The notes under the pieces are model-generated. The model saw only the letters and a program-made list of their open reading frames with translations. It had not been told where the DNA came from and did not search any database. The translations under genes and the position numbers were made by a program. Source: Perilla frutescens (lineage: Eukaryota; Streptophyta; Magnoliopsida; Lamiales; Lamiaceae). Taken from it: 64,000 nucleotides of DNA. Positions 1 to 10,805 of this stretch are shown here, piece after piece (position 1 is the stretch's first letter; every line of letters begins with the position of its first letter). The DNA is taken from contig BRKX01000004.1 in assembly GCA_026008535.1 (NCBI GenBank), positions 14,781,501-14,845,500 of the forward strand. Direction: 5' to 3'.

Positions 1-1380
1 GGAGAAAGAAACCAGCAGTCAGCTGAACGATTAGCTGAACCATCCAGGGGAGCCAACTGAAGCTTGGGTGAATGCTTTCACTACCACAAGCAAGGACATT
101 ATAGATATGAATGTCCTAAACTCCCTGAAGACAAGAAAGCTAAAGTGAAGAGAAGTTTCTTCAAAAGGAAATCTATAATTGCAAACTCTGAGAGTATCGT
201 GCCGGATGACTTAGACTACCCATCTGCGATCGACTCTGATGGCTACAGCTCAATGATGAGGCATTGTTCTATCTCATGGCAGACAACGAAGAAGAGGTTA
301 GTACAGCTGACTCTCAAACCTCTTTCTATCATATTCTTGAAGCTTCTATTTCTAGCAATGAACTGAATGAACAATTAAAAATGCTAGAAGATCAGTTAGC
401 TTCAATATCTTGTATGCATGTTGAACTAAAAGACAAAAATGATGAACTACGAGATAGGGTTAGAAGACTGAGCATTGATCATGAAAGAATGAAATTCCTT
501 GAAGCTCAGTTAATTGAATTTGAAAAGTAAAAGTTAGGAACTGCTGATCTAGATACTGAAAATCATAATCTTAAGTAAGAGATTCATGAGAAAGAAGAAG
601 TGTCTCTCAAGTTCAAGAAAGGATCTCAAACTTTAGATGAAATCTTGAGCTAACAAAGAGTTGAAACTGGTAGTCTAGGGCTAGGGTACAGCAAGTTCAC
701 TTCCTCAGAAAAAGGAAACGCAGTTGCCCAGAGCAGTGACAAAGGAATCCTAAAAGGGTTCACCAGACCAACTCAATAACCTCAGCTGAGGTATCAAAAG
801 GTAAAAGAATCCTAAGAACTCTTCAAAACCATCAAACTATCCAAGGCCAATTTTTTAACAAAGGCCACCAGTTCATGCCGGGTCATCAGCTCAACTGAGA
901 CCTGCAACTTACACAAAGCCAGCCTATCAGCAAAGGCCACCTGCAAACCAAAATGGGAGATCATTTGACCCCAGAAGAAATATTCAACCCAGATTTCATC
1001 ATCCTCATAAGTCTGGTTAAAGTACCTATGGGAGAAAAGTTGAAAGCTCCTTTACAACTCAATATGATGAATACCTGAATTACAAAAATGATCCAAGGTA
1101 TTATCCAAGCAGGAGCAATACCAGAGCTGTGAAGGACACAAGGAATTGGCCAGAACAAAGAGCACCAAAGGCTCAAAATAAAAGAATATTAGTTGAACTA
1201 TTTTATCCAATCAACGGACTCAACTCAAAGAAGAAGAGTTAACAAAAGTCTGAGAGTGATCAAAAGATCCAAGTTTGATGGATCATTGAACCATAAAAAG
1301 CCAAAAGTTTGATAAATGTGGATTCCAAAATATCTGATTAACCAACCAGGACTTGATATTAAACGGGTACCTAAAAATAA
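1..1380 (+). pseudogene. copia element 1 gag remnant (zinc knuckle, coiled coil)
   Basis: Relic of the nucleocapsid protein that packages retrotransposon RNA. From 64 the frame reads a CCHC-type knuckle, CFHYHKQGHYRYECPK, in which the second cysteine has become tyrosine, so it would not bind zinc normally. An acidic Asp/Ser stretch follows. A frameshift near 255 moves the reading to a frame open over 264-530 that contains MADNEEE and a Leu/Glu/Lys coiled coil. After a stop at 528 the same frame gives SLKFKKGSQTLDEILS and GLGYSKF, which resemble the C-terminal block of plant copia gags. Beyond about 700 it is full of stops. The N-terminal part lies off-window. Confidence 0.7.
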
Positions 1381-1395
1381 TCCTTGTTTTTGCAG

Positions 1396-2586
1396 GAAAA
1401 TGGCATCCTATCTAAGAAAAAGACCAAAGATGTTTGGTATCTAGATAGCGGGTGCTCCAAGCACATGACCGAAGATAAAGAAGATCTCGATGGCTATGAA
1501 GAAATTAAAGGTTCATTCGTCACATTCGGGGACAACTCCAAAAACTGAACCATTAGAGAAGGGTTCGTGGTTAAAGGAAAGGTTGTTGTAAATGGAGTCT
1601 CCCACGTGGACGGTCTGAAGCACAAATTGCTTAGCATCAGCCAACTGTGTGATAATGGCTATACAGTTGACTTTAGTCAAAGCTCATGTGACATACGAGA
1701 CAAGTCATCTAGAGCAATACTTCTAACTAGAGTAAGAAAAGGTAACATGTATGTTGTTGACTGGTCAACAGGCTACTGGGAAGCTTGCTTTTTATCAAAA
1801 GGATCAAATGAAGCAAGCTGGCTATGTCATCGATGACTGAACTATCTCAACTTCAAAACCATCAACTACTTGGCCAAGAAAGGGCTAGTTGAGGGACTTC
1901 CTAAGGAGATTTACAAGAAAATTGGCGTATGCGGACCATGCCAAAAAGGGAAGCAAGTGAAGTCATCCTTCAAAAATAGAAGCCATCCCCCTGGAACAAC
2001 TGCGTGCCTCTAACTACTTCACATTGATCTATTTGGGCCAGTCAGACCACAAACTCCCAAAGGAAAAAGATTCACACTCGTGGTAGTTGATGACTTCTCA
2101 AGATACACTTGGGTGGAGTTCCTGAGGAGCAAAGATAAAACATATGCAAAGCTGACAACACTAATCAGAAGATTGTAAACTGAACAAGGGAAATCAATTT
2201 AAAGGATCCGATCCGACAATGGAACTGAATTTATGAATCAATAGATGATCAGTTTCCTCAGTGAACTGGGAATAACCCATGAACACTCAGCTGCTAGAAC
2301 TCCACAACAGAATGGCATAGTTGAACGGTAAAATTGTATACTCAAGGAAGCAGCTCGAGCGATGGTAGCTGATGCCAACATAGCTGATAACTACTGGGCT
2401 GAAGCAGTCAACACAGCTTGCCACACTCAAAATCAAAGTGCCATTGTCAGTTCACATGACAGAACACCTTATGAACTATATAAGGGTCGTAAGCCTTCTA
2501 TCTCATACTTTAAAGTATTTGGCTGTAAATGTTATATTCACAAAAATGGCAAGACTCAGCTGAAAACCTTAGAGATGATAGCTTGA
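1396..2586 (+). pseudogene. copia element 1 pol: protease and integrase remnant
   Basis: One frame can be followed for almost 400 codons with several stops (for example TGA at 1546). Aspartic protease: VWYLDSGCSKHM with the catalytic DSG near 1445. GAG-pre-integrase block: KHKLLSISQLCDNGY near 1620. Integrase zinc finger: the first histidines are eroded (CHR, stop, LNYLN) but CGPCQKGK survives. Integrase core: HIDLFGPV, RSDNGTEF and NGIVER supply the D, D and E positions. The C-terminal block ends at VFGCKCYIHKNGK, which normally precedes the reverse transcriptase, and then breaks. The polyprotein cannot be made from this copy. Confidence 0.85.
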
Positions 2587-3122
2587 GTCTAGCTGGCTAT
2601 TCAGATTCAGACTTCGGAGGATGCAAAGTCGACAGAAAAAGCACCAGTGGAACATGTCAGTTTCTTGGGAACAAACTGATATCTTGGTTTAGCAAGAAGC
2701 AGCACTCAGTTGCTAGGTCAACAACTGAAGCTGAATATGTAGCTGCCGGAAGCTGTTGTGCCCAGATTCTTTGGATGAAGCAACAGCTGAAAGATTACAA
2801 GGTGGAGATTGAAGAGGTAACTATCTATTGTGATAACAATAGTGCTATTGCAATATCCCAGAATCTGGCATTGCACTCAAGGACGAAGCACATTGATACC
2901 AGACATCACTTCATCAGAGATCACATTGAGAAGAAAGACATATGCATCAAATATGTCAACACAGAAAAGCAGATAGCTGATATATTCACCAAGCCATTAC
3001 CAGAAGCTAGATTTGTGGAGCTGTGCATCCAACTGGGATTGTTCGAACTAGCTTCAAAAAAAGATGATGATCAGCTGAATGAAGGAGTGAAGAGGAATAC
3101 TCCAGCTGAAGATGAGAACTGA
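2587..3122 (+). pseudogene. copia element 1 RNase H domain (RT missing)
   Basis: The RNase H domain that degrades the RNA strand during reverse transcription. The open frame (seen from 2529) contains LAGYSDSDFGG, STTEAEYVAAGSC, YCDNNSAIAIS, HIDTRHHFIRD and ADIFTKPL, the standard copia RNase H blocks in order. It ends with a short acidic tail at 3122. It directly follows the end of integrase. The whole reverse transcriptase, including the YVDD box, is absent, so an internal deletion of roughly 1.5 kb or more (inferred from family length) joins IN to RH near 2560-2590. The domain itself has no stop and is the best-preserved piece of this pol. Confidence 0.9.
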
Positions 3123-3875
3123 ATCAAAATGGCGTCAGTTCACTAAGCTATGAAGCTTAAAACTGATAAGCCAAATCAGTTCTGGAAAAATGGTGAAGCC
3201 TAAGAGAAAGCTGAGGAAAGGAGAAGAGTAAACTGATCGTTGCAGGCATCAGTTCTCAATCAGTCGTGATCAACTAATGAAAGCAGTTGAATCAAATCAA
3301 AAGCTGACTGAAGAGACAAAGCTTCAGCTGAAGAAAACAGCTGAATAGCTTCTAAGGCGCAAAGCTGAGAGAGCAGCTCAAGCTGACAAAAAGCTGGAGA
3401 CAAAGTTGAAGGCATTCCAGCTGGAACTGATCAGTCCAAACCGAGGAGATCATTAGTTCAAAATCAAAAGTCATCAGCTGATGAAGACAACTGATGATGT
3501 CAACAGCTCAATGCCACGCGGAGATTCAAGAAGGAGAGCAACAATCAGATAAGTTCAAATTGAATTTACTACTAAAATGGTAAAATGACATGTCAAGTCA
3601 ATATTATCGTTGGACCCATCTCCTCTCTCTTCATTTATCTCCAATGGATAAATTTGAAAACAAATTAACGGATTAATCATAACCGTTCATTTATTCAAAC
3701 TTTTTCCCTTCCGTTGGATACACTGTCTACTTGAGGCTATAAATAGATTAGCCGTTTCTCCTCAATTCACTCATACAGCTGATCAAGCACTCAACCACTC
3801 TCTCTCTTTCTAAAAGACTACATCAAAAATTTCTCACTTTCCCCCAACATCACAAAAACACTCCAATTTTCCTCC
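3123..3875 (+). other. spacer between pol and cassette 1, with promoter-like region
   Basis: Non-coding in its present form. The first 400 bases are dense in AGCTGA/CAGCTG words and read in places like a Lys/Glu/Gln-rich coiled coil broken by stops. From about 3590 the composition changes to TC-rich sequence, then a TATA box and a pyrimidine-rich leader before the ATG of the first accessory ORF. Confidence 0.5.
3738..3745 (+). promoter_or_regulatory. TATA-like box of accessory cassette 1
   Basis: TATAAATA lies 138 bp upstream of the ATG at 3876 and is followed by a CT-rich leader (CTCTCTCTTTC near 3798) typical of plant 5' UTRs. Promoter activity is inferred from sequence only. Confidence 0.5.
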
Positions 3876-5211
3876 ATGGCTCAATTCACTGCCAATTCTC
3901 ACCGAATAAAGTACAACTTCAGGCTAAACAGTGAAGATTCAAGAGCATTATGCAAAGATCTTTATCAAGATAAGATGCTCGGTAGAGCCAACTTCCAAAG
4001 ATTCACTAATAATTCTAGCCTATGTGAAGGAGTCATAAAAATAATAGAGAAGGTCAAGTTAAAGACATTCACTGAAGGTACTCCCACTCGAGTATACCCA
4101 GAAGCCGTAGCTAGTTCTACCTCAACTCAACCAGCAAGAAGAACTCTCTGGAGTTCAAAACTAAAGTTAGAGGTCATGAGATCGTGATCACTCCATCAGT
4201 TCTTCAAAAGATATTCAATCTACCAGAAGAAAGAGGTGATGTTGAAGAAGTCGAAGTGGATGCGGCAAACTGCTTCGACAGATGGGCACTTGTCTGTTTT
4301 GATGACAACTTCCATATCAATCACCTGATATCGAAATTCTAAAAAGAATTTCAAGTACTAGCAACAGTTGCCACAAAGATGATGGTGGGAGTGTGTGGCA
4401 GTCACAATGAAATGTCAGAGATTAAATACAGAATCTGCAATGTCATCAGGGAAGAAAAGGAGATGGATTGGTCTCTGTACTTCTTTATTCAACTAAAGAA
4501 GTTTGTAGATATCGTGGAAGCCAAAACCAAGAGCCCCAAGCGCTTCCCACAAAAGATGTACTACATCAATATAGTCAGCTTCATACTGGAAAAGCTGCTC
4601 CTCGATCTGATAGCAGAATAAACTATTCATTAGCGAGTTGACCCTGTTGACTTCATCCCAAAAGTGGATAAAATCACACTACCCCAAGTAACAATCAGAG
4701 AGCCACAACCTCTTCTGAGGAAAAAGCTGATTCCAACTATGCCAGTAACAAGAAGAAAAGGGTAAGCTAAGATGATGAAGCCTACAGTCCTATCAAGATC
4801 CGACTCAGATGATGACCTTCTCCTTGATCAGAGATACATGTCCTCAGAGGAAAAGCATGGTGGCAAAAATGACTCTAAACAGAGCAAGCTGAACAGAGAA
4901 CTACGGCACCAACTCAATCATAAATGATTAAGAATCCAGTTGCTGACCATCAGACTGGAGAGCATCAGACAGCTGCAGACAAGATTCGGCTATGTACTCA
5001 ACAAGCCGAAAAACCACAACCAAGCAAAGCATCAACGCAGTTCAAAACACTGATCTAAAGCATGAAGGATCAGGTAAAGCTGCTCTCTGACTCGATTCTA
5101 AGACTGGAAGTATACTCTGGAAATGAAGATTATGAAGAAAACTCCAATGAGAAAATTCCAAACAGCTCTAGAAAATCAAAGAAAAGAAGAACTGACAACA
5201 AGAAGAAATAG
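3876..5211 (+). pseudogene. accessory ORF cassette 1 of copia element 1
   Basis: Starts at an ATG in a plant-like context (CCATGGCTC), giving MAQFTANSHRIKYNF. The first frame is open to 4187. A frameshift near 4150 continues the protein in another frame: GHEIVITPSVLQKIFNLP, a stop near 4340, then TKMMVGVCGSHNEMSEIKYR through to 4621. A degraded acidic and basic tail ends in SRKSKKRRTDNKKK at a stop at 5209. The block 'IT...L..IF.LP' and the block ending in F.QLK..V align with cassette 2. I recognise the type only as proteins reported next to plant retrotransposons, some annotated as putative plant transposon protein. Function is unknown. The basic C-terminus could be nuclear localising (inference). 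Confidence 0.55.
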
Positions 5212-5565
5212 AGGCCAATCGAACTGATTAGAAGCCCTAGGAATAACTTCTTGTAAAATCAGTTTTCTTATATTTTAAAAATCTTTTAGTTAAAAATAAA
5301 TGTCTTGTCAGCATTTATTTTGAATTTTTGACCGTTGGAAAATAATGACACGTCCCATTGTCATTACTAAACCAACGACCAAAAAGAACCGACAAGGGGC
5401 CATCACTTCTTTCAACCAATAAATTTATGAGTCTCTGTCCTCACTCATAAATACCCATTTGCTCACATCTTCTCAGAAATACTCACACACTCATATCCTT
5501 AAAGAGTATTTCTCTCTCTCTCTCTCTCAAGAATCTTAAATTCTCAATTCAACCAAATTTCATAA
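5212..5565 (+). other. spacer with promoter-like region before cassette 2
   Basis: AT-rich 3' tail of cassette 1, then sequence containing CCGTTGG/CCAACG words like the upstream region of cassette 1, a TATA-like CATAAATA at 5446-5453, and a (TC)n leader at about 5510-5528 before the ATG at 5566. Confidence 0.45.
5446..5453 (+). promoter_or_regulatory. TATA-like box of accessory cassette 2
   Basis: CATAAATA, 113 bp upstream of the ATG at 5566 and followed by a CT-dinucleotide leader, the same arrangement as cassette 1. Inferred from layout; no experimental support is visible. Confidence 0.4.
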
Positions 5566-7408
5566 ATGGCGGAATCATCCAAAACTCTCACTTCTTTCAA
5601 AGAGCAAATGATGAGAGATAAATTCCTAGAAAAAATGAAATTCCAGCTGATTCTTAAAGAATCAAACAACCCATTTCTTCTGGTCAATCTTCACAAGACC
5701 GAAATTCTATATTACCTAGAAACTCCACCAAGATTCTTCAAACAAGACTTGGTAAGTGAGTTCCTACTTCTAGTGAAGATTACTGCAGATAAGAAGCTCA
5801 TTTCCTCAGTGACTCAAGGGTGTAAAATTCAAATCACTGAAAGAAAGATTGGAGAAATCTTTTAACTTCCAAAGAAATGGTCTAAGGTTCAAGATCTGAA
5901 GGATTCAGCTGAACCATACTGGAAAGAATGGAGAGCTTCAACCTGCAGTAAACAATTCAGTTTTACCACAACTAAAACTGACCTAAAGCCCGAGTATGGA
6001 GTTCTACTCAATATCACGAATAAGATGATGTTCGGTGCCATTGAAAGCTTGAGTCAACTTACTTAAGAGAGATATAAGGTAATGATACACCTTGCCAAAG
6101 GACTGCAAGCTAATTGGGTAGAGTTTGTCTTCTCCCAATTTAAGCATCAAGTCATCAAAATTGTTGACTCAAAGAAGATTGGGAAATTTGAGTCCAAAGT
6201 ATGACTTGTTCTAAGAATGAGCAAAGTTCTTGAAGATATGCTAAATCTTCCAAATGATAACTCTCTACCAGACCTTATCTCTGACTGGATCCCCAAGAAA
6301 GGGAGCGCTCATCTTCAGTCACTTAAGAAGAAGAAGAAATCGAAAGCTATAGCCGGCAATTCCACATCAAGCAGCTTAACTGCCGACCTTGCTCTATCTC
6401 CACAATCCAAGAATAGATCATCAGCCGACTTCAAAGCCTGTTCTGATCCAAATGAGCTTATTCCATTCATTGGAATCCCTCATCCGAACTATGGAGCTGA
6501 CTACTTTAGGAGAACTTACCCTTCTCTCCAACTGACTGAAGACAATATTCGCACTTACTATAGTAGCGAATATGCAGTCAAGAATGCACAGAAGGATGTA
6601 ACAAATCTCCTTCTTACTCACTTCACCTACGTTGCAAAGCAAGATCATCAGTTGTTCAAACAACTGCACCGGTACTTCTACTGGTACAATTGGAGACATT
6701 CCATGTCAATCCAGTCCCATTTCATGCTAACTGCCTTTCATGGTATGAGCTTTTGGCAATGTGGAGAAACTTGGAGTATCAAATGGATTGGAGCTTCAAA
6801 TCCATTTTCTCCTACAATTGTGCAAGTTCAGTGCATTGTGAAGCATCGACTTGATAACCAAATTCTAGCTAAGGTCATGCTAGCTGATGTTCAAGCCAAC
6901 TTGAGATCACAAGAAGCTACCGGTGCAAATCAGTTATTCAACCAAACTAATCTTCACAGCCGCAAACTGAATTTTGATAATATATCAATTCAGTCAAAAG
7001 AGGCATCTTTACAAGCTGAAGATGTAACTGAAAAGATAGATCAGGATCTATCGCATACTCAAGTTGTGGCAACTCCGAGGAGTCAAAAGCTTGGACACAA
7101 AGGAGACAAAGACGTTGAAGATTCAGCCACATCACCAGATCTCCTGTCGCCGAAGTTATGTTACACCGTTTATCAAGTTAAGCTCCGAAGCAGCACAAGT
7201 GATCATCAATCAGTCCAGCTCTCCCAAAAGAGAAATGCCAGAGCTGACCACCTTGAAGCTGACGAGCTCAACAGTTGCTCTTAAGCAACTTAAACAAACT
7301 GAGAAAGTAACCAGAACTGATCCTTCAAAAAGAAAAAGGTCAAACAGCTCGAAAGGAAGCGTAGAAGCCAGTCCAGTTCGACCACTCAAGAAGAGGAGAC
7401 TGACATAA
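5566..7408 (+). pseudogene. accessory ORF cassette 2 of copia element 1
   Basis: The best-preserved of the three accessory ORFs. From ATG 5566 (MAESSKTLTSFKEQMM) one frame runs to 7284 with only three stops (5863, 6064, 6202), about 570 codons. It includes CKIQITERKIGEIF and, after the first stop, LPKKW (matching the IT...IF.LP block of cassette 1), then NKMMFGAIESL and WVEFVFSQFKHQVIKI. A KKKKKS basic patch and a variable Ser/Gln-rich C-terminal half follow. A frameshift near 7130 moves the C-terminus into a frame ending at 7406 with SKRKRSNSSKGS and PLKKRRLT, an NLS-like tail comparable with cassette 1. No catalytic motif is recognisable. An env-like role is possible by position (SIRE-type elements carry an ORF here) but no signal peptide or membrane anchor is seen. 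Confidence 0.55.
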
Positions 7409-8087
7409 GAGTCACTCAGCAACTGATCAACAAAACTGATAAAATCAGTTTTAAGGCACTTCAATGAGTTCAGCAAGAAACTGACGCCTAGAGCTCAACG
7501 TCTCAACAACTGCCTCACCAACCCTCTTCAATCAATCAGCTAACTGTATCCCAGCTAATTCATGATAAGCTTCTCTACTTCCTATTCCTCAAGCTTATTT
7601 TTAAATAGTTACAGTTGTGATCATCAATTTACCAAAACTTACATCCAACATTCCAATTTCAAAATAAGCTCACTGTTTATTTGAGATGCCATTAAAGTCT
7701 CCATGCTAAACATTAAGTTAGCAACTACTAAAGGTAGTAGTAAGAGATGAGTGTCTGAGGGATATAAATAGCAAATCTGTAGGAAAATATTTTGCTATTT
7801 ATGGCAACTACCCAGATTTAAAAACCCTCAGCTCTCAGTCCCTTGATTATAAAGTTAAAATCCAAGTGGATGACTAAGATGTATGCATCATTTACTCAGC
7901 TGACTTTCCATCAAATCAGATGGCGGATCAGCCAGAAGCACTAGATTGCTACTGATAAATGCATGCGAAGCTAATGCTTTATAAGCAAGGAGAAGACGAT
8001 CTACATCATTATCACTCTTAATCCATCATTATCTTCTCTCATACTTATCCAAGAACTTTTCTCTCTAACATCACCTGTATCGCAGAA
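7409..8087 (+). other. spacer before cassette 3
   Basis: AT-rich non-coding DNA. It has a weak TATA-like stretch near 7979 (TTATAAGC) and a CT-rich leader (TTTTCTCTCTAAC) before the ATG at 8088. No ORF of note. Confidence 0.4.
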
Positions 8088-9142
8088 ATGGCACACCCAT
8101 TCCACATGATGAATACCAAGCCTCTTCTAAACGAGCTGAGAAAGGATAAGTACGTAAACCTAGAGCTTCTTCAAGTTCGAATAGGTGCAGAGAAGACTGC
8201 TATGCTTCTAAAGTCTTTGAAGGCTTGCGGGGTCCTATCATTCATTAAGACGATGCCCAGCAGATGACTACCAATGCATGTAACTGAATTTTACTACAAT
8301 GCAGAAGTCCGAGGAGACAACATCATCTCGGTAGTCTACAACCATGTCATCACCATCACCAAGGACACACTGATGACATGTTTAAACTTCTAGGAAATGG
8401 CCTAAAAGTACATGAACTGGCGCTTCCAAGCAAAATGGAGCTATGTAATGGATGGACGCTCTCACACGTTCATCATCATAACTTCTCACACAACTTCAAG
8501 GAGAGCCTCTCTCCAGCAATCGTCCAGCTCGTGGACATTGTTGTGTATATCCTACTAGGGAGTAATCAAGATGCATAGTTCACTGAAAATGTAGCTCACA
8601 TCATGGCCGTCATATATTTTGGGTGCAAGGCAGATTGGGCATCCTTTATACTAGCTCAACTTTGCCATCATGTCGAGCTTTCTGAGTTCAATCGAACAAC
8701 TGGCACATTCAAGGCCAAAATAGGGTTCGCCAATCACCTCAACCACATCATACAGAAGCAGATAGAAACTGCAATTCCTGAAGGATTACTTCTCTCCAAA
8801 CGAGATCTCCTGCCTACAGTTAATGTGCACAGAAAACAGAGTGGCAAAACTGTCAATCCAAGAAAGTCGAGATCACAACTTATGGAGGTCAACAGCCAGG
8901 CTAAAGGAAAGGAGCCACTCATCAAAGCCGAGCCTCTTGCTGACGCAGATCAGTCTATAATTGATAGTGACTCATTCACTCACTTGAGTGATCAGTCCAT
9001 AGCACCTACAACAATCGAGCCTCCCTCTCTGGCTCATCCAGAATCTTTGGAAGAAGGCTTTAATCAAAGTCTTGACCATCAGCTGAAAAACTATTTTTGT
9101 CTCATTGGGGAACTCAACTCACTCTACGAGCAGCTTAGGTGA
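8088..9142 (+). pseudogene. accessory ORF cassette 3 of copia element 1
   Basis: ATG 8088 begins MAHPFHMMNTKPLLNEL. The frame runs through TEFYYNAEVRGDNIIS and HVITITKDTLM, which align with the IT block of cassettes 1 and 2, with stops at about 8266 and 8390. A frameshift near 8370 moves to a frame that continues from 8378 to 9142 with a single stop at 8576, covering ESLSPAIVQLVDIVVYILLG and MAVIYFGCKADWASF, then a Ser/Glu-rich C-terminal part. It has the same domain order as its two upstream neighbours and sequence clearly diverged from them. No known enzyme motif. Function unknown. Confidence 0.5.
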
Positions 9143-10625
9143 TATCTCTAGTACCATTTCTGGAGATTCTAAGTGGATGATGTCACCATGCTACTTTTGG
9201 CTCAGAAATGAGGCCACTCTTTCTGGATAGCGGAAAGACACTTGAGCAGTAGTTGGATAAATCATCCATTCAATCACCACCAATCATTAAAGAAATCATG
9301 GATTCCATGATTAAAAGATTCCAGTGCTCCGTGCCGCATGATGCACCCCTTTCAGACCATGAGCTCTCCAACTCCTCTACAACTCCTCTTCACGAGGACG
9401 TGTTCTTCACCACCACGGATGAGCCATTCCTCACCATTACATCAGCTCACACCAACAGGTAAGATCCCTTATCTTTTTCTGATCTTGCTCACTTGATGCC
9501 AACCGATGAAGTCTATTCATGGCTATCAATGCCCATGCATGAGTCCTAAGCTCCCCACATCACTGATAATTTATTGGCAACATCCTTTTCTCTTTTGCCA
9601 CAATTTTCATTGCCATCTCACGAGCTCCATCAGCTAACCCTTTTGGATGATGCCAAAAAGAGAGAAGAGAAAGATGATGATGGAAAAGATGAAAAAGGTG
9701 ATGAAACTCTAACTCTTTGGGATCAAATCCAAAGAGAGGTACAACTTCAGGGGGAAGCTACCTTTGAGGGGGAAGTCTAACTTGAGCAACAAGAATGGCA
9801 AGATCAATATTTACAGATCTGGACTTGGGAGAATGCCCAACTCGATCAGCAAAATTGGGGCATTCACAGCATACCAAGCATCTTTCCTTGCAAGTATGAA
9901 AAAGGAGAACCGAGCATAAGAAGACGGAACTGAATGATGATCAGTTCCAGTTGAAGAAGGAAGTTTAAAATATCAGCTCTTGATATTCTCTCTCTCTCAG
10001 TTCTTAACTTCCTTATGATTTTTTGCTCGAATGATAAATCAGTTCTCAATATGCCCAATTTTCTTTCTCTCGTGCAAATATGCTCTGATCACTAATTTAC
10101 TCAAATATGCTATGATATCTATTCTATGATAATCAAGATGTTCAAATTAACTGCATGATAAACTGAACTGAACAAAACTGAGCACTCTTAGAACTGAAAT
10201 GTCTAAAGCTTTTCAAAAGTTATGCAAAACTAGTGGCATCATCACTATGTTGGTTTTGATATTCATTCTACAAGATTGGAAGAGCGACTAGCACTTAAAG
10301 TTTAGTCACTTCAATATATGCGCTATACATGCCCAAAACTGAACTTCTATGCCTTCTAAGAAATTAAAGCTTTGTGATTTGCTCTGATATGCTTAAAAGC
10401 TTTGATAATCATAATGCTCTGATGAATAAAGCTCTGATGCAAAGCTCTTAGTTTTAAGCTCTGATATCTATCTAAACAAGCATTAATACTTATTTAATGA
10501 TAAGCTCTGATACTTGTTTAGCAATAAAGACATTAAAATGCTCTAATACTCATCTGAAATCAAACATCACGAATGTTTAGAATTATGCAGTTTTTCCATC
10601 ATCACTAACAGGTTTTGACATCATC
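9143..10625 (+). other. degenerate region between cassette 3 and 3' LTR
   Basis: Contains short open stretches (9253-9462 and 9574-9780, the latter acidic and ending FEGEV) that may be the eroded C-terminus of cassette 3. From 10080 to 10560 it has at least six spaced copies of GCTCTGAT or close variants in AT-rich sequence. No intact gene. Confidence 0.45.
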
Positions 10626-10639
10626 AAAAATGGGAAAAT
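10626..10639 (+). other. polypurine tract of copia element 1 (eroded)
   Basis: AAAAATGGGAAAAT lies immediately before the inferred 3' LTR start. Related copia elements have an A/G-rich tract here that primes plus-strand DNA synthesis; the T and terminal bases show erosion. The assignment depends on the LTR start at 10640. Confidence 0.5.
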
Positions 10640-10805
10640 TATTGGAAAAAACTATCAAGGTAGCCCAATTGATGGTTTTGATGAGATGTCAAAATATATA
10701 GAAAAGTTCTATGAAAAACTGTAGGTTATTCAGGCTAGAAATTGATTTGATGACCAAGTAATACTCCAAAATTCAGCTCAGCTGAAGCGAAAGTCAAACG
10801 CCTTG
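10640..10805 (+). repeat. copia element 1 3' LTR, first part
   Basis: Starts TATTGG, probably an eroded TGTTGG, directly after the purine tract, and contains GGTTTTGATGAGATGTCAAA as many copia LTRs do near the start. Interrupted at 10805 by the gypsy element. The remaining LTR resumes after 19076. The start is inferred because the 5' LTR is off-window. Confidence 0.55.
10801..10805 (+). repeat. target-site duplication CCTTG, left copy
   Basis: CCTTG immediately precedes the TGATGAGG start of the gypsy 5' LTR. The same five bases follow its 3' LTR at 19072-19076. Confidence 0.95.

Noticed and set aside
5566..7408. Envelope protein as identity of accessory cassette 2
   Set aside because: No signal peptide, transmembrane helix or cysteine-rich domain; the basic, hydrophilic C-terminus argues for a nuclear or nucleic-acid-binding role instead.
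6421..7476. Antisense ORFs opposite accessory cassette 2
   Set aside because: Short, overlap the sense ORF with clear homology to its neighbours, and have no recognisable motif.
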